The translations under genes and the position numbers were made by a program. Of a DNA stretch of 64,000 bases, positions 1 to 64,000 are shown piece after piece. Within the stretch, counting starts at the first letter, position 1; each line of letters starts with the position of its first letter. Origin of the DNA: Motacilla alba alba. Its lineage: Eukaryota > Chordata > Aves > Passeriformes > Motacillidae. The DNA is taken from positions 9,730,149 to 9,794,148 of the forward strand of contig NC_052027.1 in assembly GCF_015832195.1 (NCBI RefSeq), read 5' to 3'. The notes beneath the pieces were generated by a model. The model was not told the DNA's origin, searched no databases, and saw only the letters and a list, made by a program, of their open reading frames with translations.

Positions 1-3000
1 CCTTCCTTGAAAAAGTCCTCCTGGGCTCCCCTTACCCACCCCTTGTTATATCTTGCTGGTACAAGTGTTGCTTATGTCAAACTGATGAGATCATCAGGGA
101 AGCAAGATGTGATTTGCTTTTACAGAAGCAAAAAGAAAGGGGCTTTTTCCAACTCATCCAAGGAGCTGTGTTTTCTAAAAGGTTTCCTTAAGCTTGCTGT
201 ACCTCTCTTCAGTTGGTCTCCACATGGGCTGCTGTAAGTTTAGAGGTGCTAAATTTTTGAGTGTGCTCTTTGGGGCACATAATTTACTTTTGTAACAAAG
301 ACTCTTTTTAAAGTACTATAGAAGTAAAACAAAAAAAGGCATTACAGCTGTAGCTAAGTCCCTGTTTGTAAAGGATTAAGAGGCTGAATGTTGGCACAAT
401 GTCTTTTTGCCACCTCATCTTCCCTGTGTGGGGAAGAATCCAGTGGTTTTTCCTTTGCTTTGTCTACTGCCTGTCACAAGAGATTTGCTCTTGACAATTT
501 GTCTGCTGAAGTGAGAAAAGTTATCTGCCTGTAGAAAAGCCCAGAATTAAAAACTGTTGTCTCAAGCCCCTGATTTACAAACTCCAGGATATCCAATGGT
601 AGTTTTCATTTCTTCTATTTCAGAACGTGTGCTCTGTTTTTTTACTTCCTGCCCAGGTATAAATTGGGAAATAGGTATTCCAGTTTTCCTCTGTTTAAAA
701 TTAAACATCTTTTCACCATAAAAAAGTAGCTCAGGGAACCCTGGCAGTCATTGCTTTTTGTCTCTGTGCAGCAATATTGATGTATCCTTCTGCTTCATTT
801 GAGGTGGGATCTTCAGCTTTGAGCTGGTCAAAACTGCAGAAGAGATTAATTATAGGCAAAAATTATCCTTTCACTGAACCGTGATATTTCTTTTCAGCCA
901 ATTTAATCCCAGATGGCACCATCACCTGTTTTGTTTTGGGTTTTTTGGTAAGATTGGGTTGTGACTGAGCCATTCAACATCTAGTCTCACTCCCTGCATA
1001 ATACAGGTCAAAGAGCTTAGTTCCTGTGAGCCATCCTCTGAATTGCCTAAGGGCTGCCAAATACTTCTGAGAAAGATGTCCATCCATCATGCCAAGACAT
1101 TCTGTAACACAGTGTCCAGGTGGTTAATTCTTTGCATTCAGTGGAAAGAGAGGACATGCACATGTTCCAACATCTAGGATGCATCTATAGCTTTGCTTCT
1201 CAAATTCTGGCTCTCTAGCTCTGCCCTGAAGACTTCTGTGCTCTCCTTCCAGGCTCACACAGCAGACCAGATTGCCTTCTCCCTTCTCTTCAGTAGAGCC
1301 CTACCTTGTACTTCCCAAACTCCTTTGCTCGCTGGAAAGTTAACAGCCTCTTGATTTAACAGTTCTTTTGTAAGATCTTGGAGGATGAAAGACAACAAGT
1401 ACCGTTTTTAAAGCAATCATAATAGGGATCAAAGGAGAGTTTGTAAAAAGCAAAATAGGTGCAAGAATTTGCTATCACTATCACTGCAGCAAATTGATTT
1501 CCACTTCAGAAGATGGAAGTCCAGACTTCTCCCTGTTCTGTCACTCCCAAGCTGTTGCTTTGTGCTTCGTGTTCCCACCCAGGCTGTGCATGGGGGTGCC
1601 CAGCTCTTGGCACTGCCAATGGCCCTTGAGTCTTGTCTCCCTGTCTTCTCCCTGGATCTCTGTGAGTCCAACCCCAGCATTAAGGTAAGACAGTAAAAAC
1701 CCAAAAGACAGCAAGATGAAATATATTTTAATACGGACATTGATAATGTTTTTAGCTTCAACTATTGACATGTCAAAAAATAAAAGGTTTTGCCTGCTAG
1801 GGTGTAGCTTTTGACAAGCTGCCTTAGTTGGAAGGCAGCTTGGAGCCAAATCCTGCACAGTGAAAACATTCCACGATGGTTTTCATTAAAGCAAACCTTG
1901 TTTTCCTTTTTTGACTAACTCCAGGGTTTTTAAAGAAGAAAGTAATAGTGGCCTCTAGACTTAGGTGGCACCAGTGATTTGAGTCCTAAAGTCTAATAAA
2001 CTGACAGTACTTAATTTCATTTGATTGAAAACCCACAATAGAGCTGTCTTTTATTATTTGATTTTACTCCACAGTCACTTAGCATGGCATTTGGAGCTTG
2101 GAAGAAGGTAGGTCCTCAGGGTTTGGATTCAGCAGGCTGCATTTCTTATTCACCTCCATATTTAAGAAAGAGTTTAGAAGCTTACATGGAGTTAATAGGG
2201 AGAATTGATTCTCTTGCCAGCTAGGATTTACTGCTGCCTGCTGCTTAGATTAATAAATCCAGTTGTATCTAATGAGGCATTCTTCCTTGGGAATGATGTT
2301 AGACTTTATTGGTAATTTCTCACCATATTACAATTGCTAGCTTGGATAATTTCCATGAAAGATCAGTCTGAAAATGTATCTTATTGCTCTAGAATTTTTA
2401 CTCTTGAAAGTTAGTTTCTTCAGATAACACAATCAATATATCAGCAATATTTCATCTTTCTAGCTTAGAGTTGGACTCTCCCCAGTACACTCTACGCTGC
2501 TTAATAAGAGAAATTGCCAGATTGACTGGAAAATGTAACTTTAATAACATCATTTCAGGCACTGGAACCATTGAGAAATAATAATCTCATGCAGTTGGTT
2601 TTTGCACTATTCTTTTCTCTCCTGCACAGAATTACTGTGAATGCTCTGTGTGAGTCTGTGTGTGCAAATGACCTGCAAGGGGGTGAGGCACTGCAGGGCT
2701 TCCTCTGCCACTGGGTCATCCACAAATATAAACTGATGAAACTGTCTGAAAATGCCTGGGAGGATGAGAAGGATTGAAGGAAGGGAAGTCTCTCTCCATT
2801 TCTCTCTTTCTATTTTTAAACACTAGAAATGCAAATCTTGCTGGGAACTGCTTAAGAAAAGTGAACAGGAGAGGGCTCAGTGAGTGAAGAGGGATCTTCT
2901 TGGTGTTGGTGTTGTTAGAGGATTGTTAGGAAGAGATGGATAAAAGTGAAGATTCTTGGATTTTGTTTGGGAAAAGCTATTTGTGCTGAAGATCCAGCCT

Positions 3001-5274
3001 GTGAAATCCCTCAAGCAGCTCTTAATAAGCCTAACTTAATGCACAAAATCATATCCTCACTAGAATCAGGAGAGAGTCATCCCTGATACTTTTAAATGAA
3101 AGAAACAAAAATTACATGCTACTTCAGAAGAACAACATAAGCTCCTCTGAACAGAAGAGCAAAAGAATGCTTCATTTCCAGCAGTTCTGCATCCACTATC
3201 CCCCGGTTTCCTCCCTACCATGCAGAGGAAAATGAGTGGTGGAGTTGGTCTAGACCTGGTTAGCACAACAGCTCTTTGCTTTTCTGAGATCAATAACTTA
3301 AGTCTTTTCTACTCAAAACACATTTTTATTGAAAATTACAGGATTATAAACCTATTTCAGGCTGCACTCTCTCTCCTCTCCAGGCTGATGGATATTGGCC
3401 ACTGGATTCCAGAGGTAGAGAGGACAGTAGATGAACAGCATGGGAATTTAACTTTCATACAAAATGAGGAGAGAGAAAAAAAGGAGCTGGTTTTAATAAT
3501 TTTTTTTTTTTTTTAACTTTTGCGAGTGTTTTTTCTTCCATCTCTCAGTACAGCTTGAGTGGCAATTAAGAACTGCTTCTAGGTCCTCTATCACAGAGTC
3601 CCTCGGATGTGCTGATTAGATAAAGTGACTCTGTGTTGGCTTCCAAAGCAATAATGAGAACAAACAATGCATTGTAGCAAGGGCTCTGGTATAGAAAAGA
3701 CATGAGTGTAATGGCAGGTTGATTGTAGATTTTTAAATTGTGGGCTTGTTTTCCTTTCTTCCTTTTTTTTTCCCCCCTTGGAATGTAATGTATTTAATGA
3801 AAACATGAGGAGCAGATGTTGGCACTGCAAGCTGAGTCCAGCATTCATTCTTATCAGATGGGACTTGGATCAGTCCTTGAGAGGTATTTAATAACCTGTG
3901 AAAGTTGACATAAGTTAAACCTTACCAAAACCTGACTTTTCTGCAAAGCCGACTGAAAAGGGTTTTGTGCTCACAAAACTTGTTTACTAAAAGAAGAAAG
4001 TCTTCCCCCATCTTCATGCAAAGCAGGAATCTTTCATCAGTGTTATCTGCTACAGTCTTGCAGGGGGTATAAAATATGCTTTTATATCCCTTGGAAGCCA
4101 ACCTGCTTGGTAACAGAGACATGTTCTGGCTCATATCTTGGTCCCATAAAGGCCACTGCTGTGCAAATAATTATCTACAGCATTTCAGTTGAAAATGATT
4201 GCTTGAAACAAATTGCTCCTTTAAAAGTAATTTTGGTTTCTTATTAAAAATAAAAAAAAAAAACCCAGAAGAACAAAGCATGGAGTTTCTGTTGAACAAT
4301 AGGCTATTGTATTTTCCTAGAACTGATTTCTGTGAATACAGCAGCAGGTGTTATGAAATTGTACATGCCTGAGGAGGGTTGGTGGGTGAATGAATACAGA
4401 AGAAAAGAAGGAGAGATGCGGAGGGTGTGGGGAGACAAATTTCATGCTGTGTCTATTGAGGAGAAGAAATTAAGAAGTACAACTTCCTTTTGGAATACCT
4501 TTGAAGTTTGGACAAGTTCTTCCTGACTCAGAAGCCAGGAGCAGCAACTACACAAGTGGGCTGAAGAGCTGCCACAACAGCCTCTGGTGGCACAAGAAGC
4601 TGCAGTTGATGGAGCACGTTCCCAGGCCAGGGTTGGGAAAACAGCATCGTTGCAGTACGGCTGGCACAGGGACTGGCAGCAGGTTGCTAACATTTTTTTT
4701 CCCCAGAATTATCTGGGAAAATGGGATAAAGCTCAGTTGTTTTTGGGGCAAGAGCCTTATTTCCAGCAAGGGTGGTTCTTGTACAGCATGGCTGTTTTCC
4801 TGGGCTGTTCAGAAATTTGTGATGAGAGAAGTTAAGAAAAAACTTCCCCAACTTCTTGTTTGTCTCTGGGTGGCTCCTGAGTATGATCTGGGAGGGGATT
4901 TGTTGCCAGTAAAGGGATAAATAAGAGGCTTTTCTTCACAAAAGGCAACCTCTGCAGTTTTTACCAGATTTGTTGATACATGTATTTATTAAATTAGGGA
5001 GGAGCTGCTCCCTAAATTACTTGGTCTGTTTCAGCCTGAGCTCACTGGTTAAGGGGAATTTTTTTTAATCTTCCTGGCGCAAAGGAAGGGAAAAGCATTT
5101 CAAAACACTGCTTGACTGTGGATTAGTGCTGTGGGAGAGACATATGGAAGGTGCCTTGGGCTGAGGGAAGGGGTAGAGCTGTGGTGGCCACTGGGTTTTT
5201 CACTGGCATTCTTCAAGTCTACCCCACCTTCTGAAGAATAAAAAGTGAGGAAACACGGGGCCCTTTCAGGGTTG

Positions 5275-5358
5275 GGGATTTTTGTTTGTGGGCTTTTTGT
5301 TTGTTTGTTGTTGTTGTTTGGTTTGTTTTTTTTTTTGGTTTTTTTTTTTTTTTTTTTT
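5275..5358. repeat. T-rich / GTTT simple repeat
   Basis: A run of GTTT and GTT units passes into two long T stretches, the last about 20 T. It could be a decayed microsatellite or the reverse complement of a retroposon poly-A tail. No retroposon body was recognised beside it. Confidence 0.8.
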
Positions 5359-7918
5359 AATGCAGCAAGCTAAAATCAGTGTGATGAAAATGAAATTGTG
5401 GTGTAGAATCCTAAAGCAAAAGTGACTTCCTGTTTTTTTGTTTTAAGCACAGGAATGTGGACTATCTTGTCTAAGGATTTAGTGTATTTGTTGCTGTATG
5501 CTTGGATTAGTTTTATGTAGGGCAGGATTATGCTTTAGATCAACTTTTCCAGTATTCCAGGAAAAGCAGTCTAGAGATCACTGTTAGATGTATTTCATCT
5601 GTTTCTTGGGGTTCTATTTATTTATTTTCTTTACATTTAAGGTTATAGAGCCAAGGCACTGTATTTCTAGAGATGCAGAAAGACCTGAGTAGCTGTACTG
5701 GTTATAGTGAACTCATGTACAGATTTTCCTAGGGCCTGAGGAGCTGTGGATTTAGATAAGCAGAAGAAAATTCAAGCCACCTGCTGAGGAAGGCTTGGGG
5801 AAGGTGGGATCCTTCATGCAAACAGCTCCTTGTCGGAAGCAAACACATGGGAGGAGCTCTTGCTCTGCCCTGAGCGTCATAATTAAGTAGTTTCAGGAAA
5901 TCATGCAGTCTGTAACAGTATTCATGGGCTTTTTGTTTTCCTGTCCTGAGCTCTCTGGATCTGCCTGTCTCACATGTTAAAGGCTAAGTGCTTTGAAGAT
6001 CGAGGCCACCACTGTGCTGCTCTTGTGCAGAGCTGACACCGGCACCGCTGTCCCCATCCTGCTGTGGTGGTGCTGAAATAACCCAAACTGCCCTGGGGAG
6101 TTGTGCTGGGGGGGCAGTTGGGTACAGCCTTGCAATCCAGCCCAAATCCATCACTGGTGCATCAGATGCCTCTGGCTGTGCTGCCATGTGGAGTGCCAGC
6201 CTGGGGAGAGTGGGAAGGATTGTGTCACTGTCCTCCTCTGATGATGGTCCAGCCTCTGGCCAGACTGTTGTTGGGGCTGTATCATGTGTGAGCTAAAAAC
6301 CAATTTCAGATTCAGAATGGGTGTGCATGGATATACCACTTTCCCCTTCCCCTCCTTCCAGTAATATATCAACTTTTTAAAGGTGATTAGATGCCCAAAG
6401 ATGCAGCTAGATGATTATAGTCTGTTTTTGAAGTCCATGTCTGCATCTTCAGGCACTCAGAGATCTTTAAAATCCCAGGCACTGGAGGTTTGCTCCCAGA
6501 GCCGCAGTTTGAATCATCACTACTTGCCTGACCTACACTCGTGTACCCTCAGCTGCTCTTTGCCTGACTACAGATAAATGCCTCCCTTGACTTACAGAAT
6601 TAACTCTCCTCAAAATGGATCAAATTGCAATTAGTTTTAGTCATTTGGATTTCTGCTTCTAGCCCCATGCTTTTGTTCTAGCAAAAAAATACTGGCTTGC
6701 CTTAGCGTGAACCGCTTTTGGTTCTTAATGCTGGTTTGGTATTCATTTCCCTAAACAAGGAATGCAATTACCCTGTAGCAAAATAACTGTCTCCAACTGT
6801 ATTTTTTCCATTAAACAAATGGTTTTACCTTTTGGTCTTCCCATAGGATTAATGCACTTTCTCTGCAGGAACTGTCTTAAAGTGATCCAGGAATCTGAAC
6901 AACTTGCATAGAGCAGTCTAATTGTCACAGAATCTGATTTAGCCAATGCTCATTTTCATTAAGAAGTGATCTCTGCTAATAACAGAGACTAATAGCTCTC
7001 CTAACTGAATAAAACCCTGAACTTTCCTTTTCCCCCCACAGGCAGGGATAATGAACTCCTAAATCAGTGCTTCTTCCAAGGAAGCTTTTTTCTCCCCATT
7101 TTAACAGTTTGGCTTGGCAGCTAACTGATGTCAGGAGATCCTGGTGCCTGTGCTTGCAGGGGTAGTGGAGTCTGCCCTGACCTTCCTTTATTCCTGCCCC
7201 CCAGCTAAAGCATGGAGATTTTCCCTACTCTTTTTTCTGTCCAGTTTGTTTTTGAAGGAACGAGATGGGGATTCTCTCTTATTTACTGTCACTGTACATG
7301 GTACACTGTACACTGATATGTATCACTGTTCTGCACTGCTTCTGCAGGGGAGGAGAGTTCAGAGCTCTGTGGGAAGGTGTAGGGACTTGGAAGGTGTTGT
7401 CTCTCTGGTGGTATGTAAATAGTAAGGCATGTAAATAGTAAGAACTATTGTCAAAGACTTACAAGAACTTTGTATGTTGCCACAGATTCCCATCAATATA
7501 GGGATCAATATACGGCAAGTGTTGCAATCTCAGTTTTATTGAGGGTCTTATGCACTTGGTGAGCTTTTCTGAAAGGTCTAGAACTAGCATTACCATCACT
7601 GCTTGAAAACCATCAATTACACAGTCTTTTTTTGGAAGATTTCTGGCCCTCTTGGTGTGAGAGTAAAAAAAGCTTGATAAATACAACTCTAATAGCTCCA
7701 GCACAGATTGCTTGCAAAAAGAACCTGCATGGGATTTAAAAAGAGAGTTACTTTCCCAATTTTAAGGAGAAGAGAGGTTCATGGATTTTCAGTGCTCGGA
7801 TTGATGCTGCAATTTTGGTCAACTGAGCAATCAGGCTGGTTAGGAGACTCACCCCCAAACTGGTGCTATGATAGCAGAAGAAATTACTGAGAGCACAAAA
7901 AGAAGGAGTTCCTTTATT

Positions 7919-7971
7919 AAAACAAACAAACAAAAAAAACCCCAATGTAACTCCTTGCACAAACAAACAAA
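7919..7971. repeat. AAAC-type simple repeat
   Basis: Two small clusters of CAAA units, 7919-7946 and 7957-7971, are separated by a short unique sequence. Confidence 0.65.
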
Positions 7972-9082
7972 GAAGTTTATAAAAAGTGACTCCGTTATTA
8001 CCAGCTTGAGTGGCAGAACAGGAAATCTGCAAATGCACAAAGAGCCGTGCACGGCGGGGATGGTCCTGCAAGCAAATGCCAGTTCCCATTTCAGCAGGCC
8101 TTGTGTGGCAGCCTCCTTTCCTGTTCAAACATTTTAGCCAGATAATGAGGGGAAAAACCCAAACCTTTTTCACATAATCAACTGAGTTTGGAAGGGAGGA
8201 GCAGTAGGAGAAGGGTAGCTGTGGTGCTGATTATTTGCTGGCTGATGTGGCTGTCAGGAGCAGTGACACAGGGCGGCGTTGCTAATTGCCAGCAGGGCCT
8301 GTAGCTCAGGTCACTGCTCTTGGCCACTTGGCTGCTGCTGGAAGCTGTTGTTAATTCACAGGCAACCTGGTTTCTTGCTCAAAGGGAAGCCAAGGCATGT
8401 TTGCCAACAGCTGTTGGGGTAGGAAGGGCAACCAGTAGCGAATTGGGGTTTCCTATCAACGCTGATTGGGGTTGTGATGGGGAAAGGAAGCATAGAAGGG
8501 TACTGGTGCCTATCTGGTCTGGGGCGGTGTGTATATGCGAAACAGATGGTTCTCTGCTTCAGTTTGCCAGCAGATTATGGAGCTGGCTTTGAACCATCTT
8601 GCGTGGTTTCCCAGGAATGCAGGAATCCCATCCACAGCAGAACCTCACTGCCTTGAGCACGTTACCTGGGGGCAGAGCTGGCAGCAGTGCTCTCCTGTGG
8701 TGGGCAGCTGCATGCTGGGGTGGTCCTTGCCATCCGCAGTGGCCTGTGGCACCAAAGGCACACTCATGCTCCAGTGCCAGCAAACAGTTCCAGCCCTGGG
8801 TGGCCCAGGGTATGTTGCAGATGCCTTTTGCACAATTACCTCCAGTGTTGAAAAAGGAAGCTTGTGCTGGGTTTCCTGAGCTTTAGGATTTCTCTTCCAA
8901 TGTGCTGCTGCGTTTGGGAAAGAAATAAAGGGTGGCTGTAGCTGTTGGGAATGTGTAGCAGTTGGATTTGTCCTGCTGCTCCCCTAGGAATTGCCGCCTT
9001 CCTTTTATACACCCAAACCATCCCTGTTATCTGACTCTGCAATTGTGCCAGAGGTTACAGAGAGAAGGGAAACCAGAATATT

Positions 9083-9135
9083 AGGATAAACCTCCTGGTG
9101 CAAGAGAACCTGGATATAGGATAAACCTCCTGGTG
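9083..9135. repeat. Short tandem duplication, two copies of an 18-bp block
   Basis: The block AGGATAAACCTCCTGGTG occurs at 9083-9100 and identically at 9118-9135, a 35-bp period. It is probably a recent local slippage duplication, and nothing indicates a function. Confidence 0.85.
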
Positions 9136-10244
9136 ACAGAGACTAAGATTTACACCATCTTTTTTCTGTTTATGGGGAAGGTGGGCTTCACAGCAAACTG
9201 AACATAGGGATTGAGGCCGCTCTGTATAGACCCTTGTCTCGAATGAGGCTGAACTAAAATTTTTGTTCACTTTGTATGGAGTGGGACAAAAACTTCTTTG
9301 TACCTTAAATGTAACTTAGTTAAGGGCTGTGGACAGTAATAAATTGATAAGGTTTTCAGTAACCTATATTTATACTATTATGTACAACTTCTAAACCCTC
9401 ACAGCTACTGAAAAATTCAAAAATGTGGTCACTGAGAATGGGAGTTATTTGGTACTACATGGTTACTGGAAATTATTGATTGGAAAAGTGCCAACTTTTT
9501 ATGAAATGCCATAAAAATAGACATTTTAGATGGATGGAAATGAGATCTGTAAAAGCATGCTGCCTTCTCTGCAAATAAACTCTGTGATAACTCTGTAGCA
9601 GTCTTCCAATAGGATAATACAAAGATATTTAGATGCTTTAAATTTCAGCTTATGCTGGACAGTGTATTTACAGTGTATAAAGCTATTCTCTCTTCACTCT
9701 GACTTTTTTTTCCCTTTTAATCATTTAAAAGAGGGTGCTCTTTATATTGTACAGAGGCTGGAACAGCAGCTGGAAAAGGTGACTGAAATAATGGGATCTA
9801 TAAGAATAGGCAATTTCACTCAAGGATAGTGATTTAGTGCCCTGTGAGTGTCCTGATGTATGACTGCATTTCCAAACACCGTAAGTTTTTTCACAAGCAT
9901 AATGACAGGCTTGAAACTTGTGATATGAATGCCCCAGCTTTCTCTATCCTCAGCTGTTCCACATAATTACAGGAGTAAGGGAATTTTGTTCTACCCTAGC
10001 AGATTAGCTCCAAGAAGAATAAATCAGATAAAGTTACTGCCTTCCAGTTTCCATCTCTGCAAGGTGAGAGTCCACACGGTGTAGTGCAAAGCTGGGGCTG
10101 GTAATGTTTTTTTCTTGCCTGCAGTCTGTGATACAGATGGGATTCCAATTTTGGTGTCACCAGGACAACTTCTTAAAGTGCTCTGGTTCAGTTGCTTGTG
10201 GCTTTTGGTACTAATTTCAGCTTCTGTGTTTGCTCTGCTCACAG

Positions 10245-63518
<53,274 letters not shown>

Positions 63519-64000
63519 GTTTGTGTCGCTAAGGGTGGGTGTAACTGGCACTGCAGTACCTCAATGGTTAAAGCTGTAGAACCTTTGCAACCTTGTAAGA
63601 AATCTCCTTTGCTCAGAGAGACCCCCAGAAACTGATCCTTGTTAAAGCTGGCCCTCACCAAGGACTGCAGCAAAGGTTTCCAGAAGTTTAGATTAAGATG
63701 AAGGAGCCCCTTCAGAAGAGTAATGGGATTTAGCTGCCATCCTTCAGCAGGGTTAAACCTGGGCTGCCATCCTTCAGCAGGGTTCAAACCTGGGCTTTGC
63801 TGTTTCTCTTTATATATAAGATTTTCAGGTCCTTGTGTTTTGGCATTTGTTAATTGATGCTGCAGATAAAAGTGAGAGAGCTCAAACTATGGCCCCCTGG
63901 AGACCCATCAGCTCTTTTCCTGTGGTACACTCGATTTAGTAGGCCACTTCTCAAACAAAAAACTACTTCCCTCCGCTTCCACTCCACTTCAGTGATGGGA
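63519..64000. other. Start of the intron before the PDZ7 exons
   Basis: No PDZ7 coding sequence appears before the window ends. A 30-bp tandem duplication lies at 63733-63795. Confidence 0.85.
63733..63795. repeat. 30-bp tandem duplication, two copies
   Basis: GCTGCCATCCTTCAGCAGGG begins copies at 63733 and 63763; the second copy has one extra C in its 3' half. The near identity suggests a recent duplication. Confidence 0.9.

Larger units (their letters stand above)
1..10244. other. Upstream or first-intron sequence, no supportable exon
   Basis: The first exon found at 10245 begins in mid-codon and needs one base from an earlier exon. This stretch is therefore probably intron, unless the first exon is hidden in it. 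I looked for a short ATG-bearing exon ending in the right phase and found none I could support. Only simple-sequence tracts stand out: T-rich 5275-5358, A/C-rich 7919-7971 and a small tandem duplication at 9083-9135. Open frames here are short, overlap on both strands and show no recognisable protein. Confidence 0.6.

Noticed and set aside
1..10244. A first coding exon with the start codon of GRIP2
   Set aside because: Several short ATG frames exist but none has a suitable phase-1 donor together with an N-terminus I can recognise.
63781..63790. GGTTCAAACC, which resembles a tRNA B box
   Set aside because: A weak 4-bp T-stem can be drawn, but there is no A box or acceptor stem at the right distance; it is part of the 30-bp duplication.

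Overview
The window is vertebrate genomic DNA, most likely from a bird and perhaps a songbird. The evidence is a GT-AG exon series with conserved codon phases in CpG-poor introns, a 3' tail of a CR1 LINE (43051-43194), and a long-terminal-repeat copy of a type I recognise from bird genomes (24402-25534). There are no primate- or rodent-type SINEs and no sign of bacterial gene organisation.

One gene accounts for all supportable coding sequence: GRIP2 (glutamate receptor interacting protein 2, also called ABP), on the + strand. Twenty-one coding exons between 10245 and 63518 join in frame without a stop (2870 nt, 956 complete codons). They encode the end of the N-terminal segment, PDZ1 to PDZ6, the linker between PDZ3 and PDZ4, and the long linker after PDZ6. 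The first coding exon (start codon) lies upstream or was not recognised. The PDZ7 exons lie downstream of 64000. GRIP2 is chosen over its paralogue GRIP1 because of signature stretches in PDZ2, the first linker and PDZ4.

Layout: 1-10244 upstream or first-intron sequence without a supportable exon; 10245-10325 N-terminal exon; 13523-14573 PDZ1; 17381-18558 PDZ2; 23751-25886 PDZ3 (the LTR sits in the intron that splits it); 29556-30479 linker 1; 30701-36625 PDZ4; 37241-46679 PDZ5, holding the largest intron (8.3 kb, with the CR1 tail); 46970-51434 PDZ6; 53719-63518 linker 2; 63519-64000 the start of the next intron.

The protein is a multi-PDZ scaffold of neurons and other polarised cells. In the GRIP family it tethers AMPA-receptor subunits and other membrane proteins through their C-termini and links them to trafficking partners.

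The most informative observation is architectural. The exon pattern of PDZ1-2-3 (2, 3 and 2 exons with fixed phases) is repeated exactly in PDZ4-5-6, and residue matches pair 1 with 4, 2 with 5 and 3 with 6. This points to an ancient duplication of a three-PDZ block. I saw no undescribed mobile system, CRISPR array or RNA gene.
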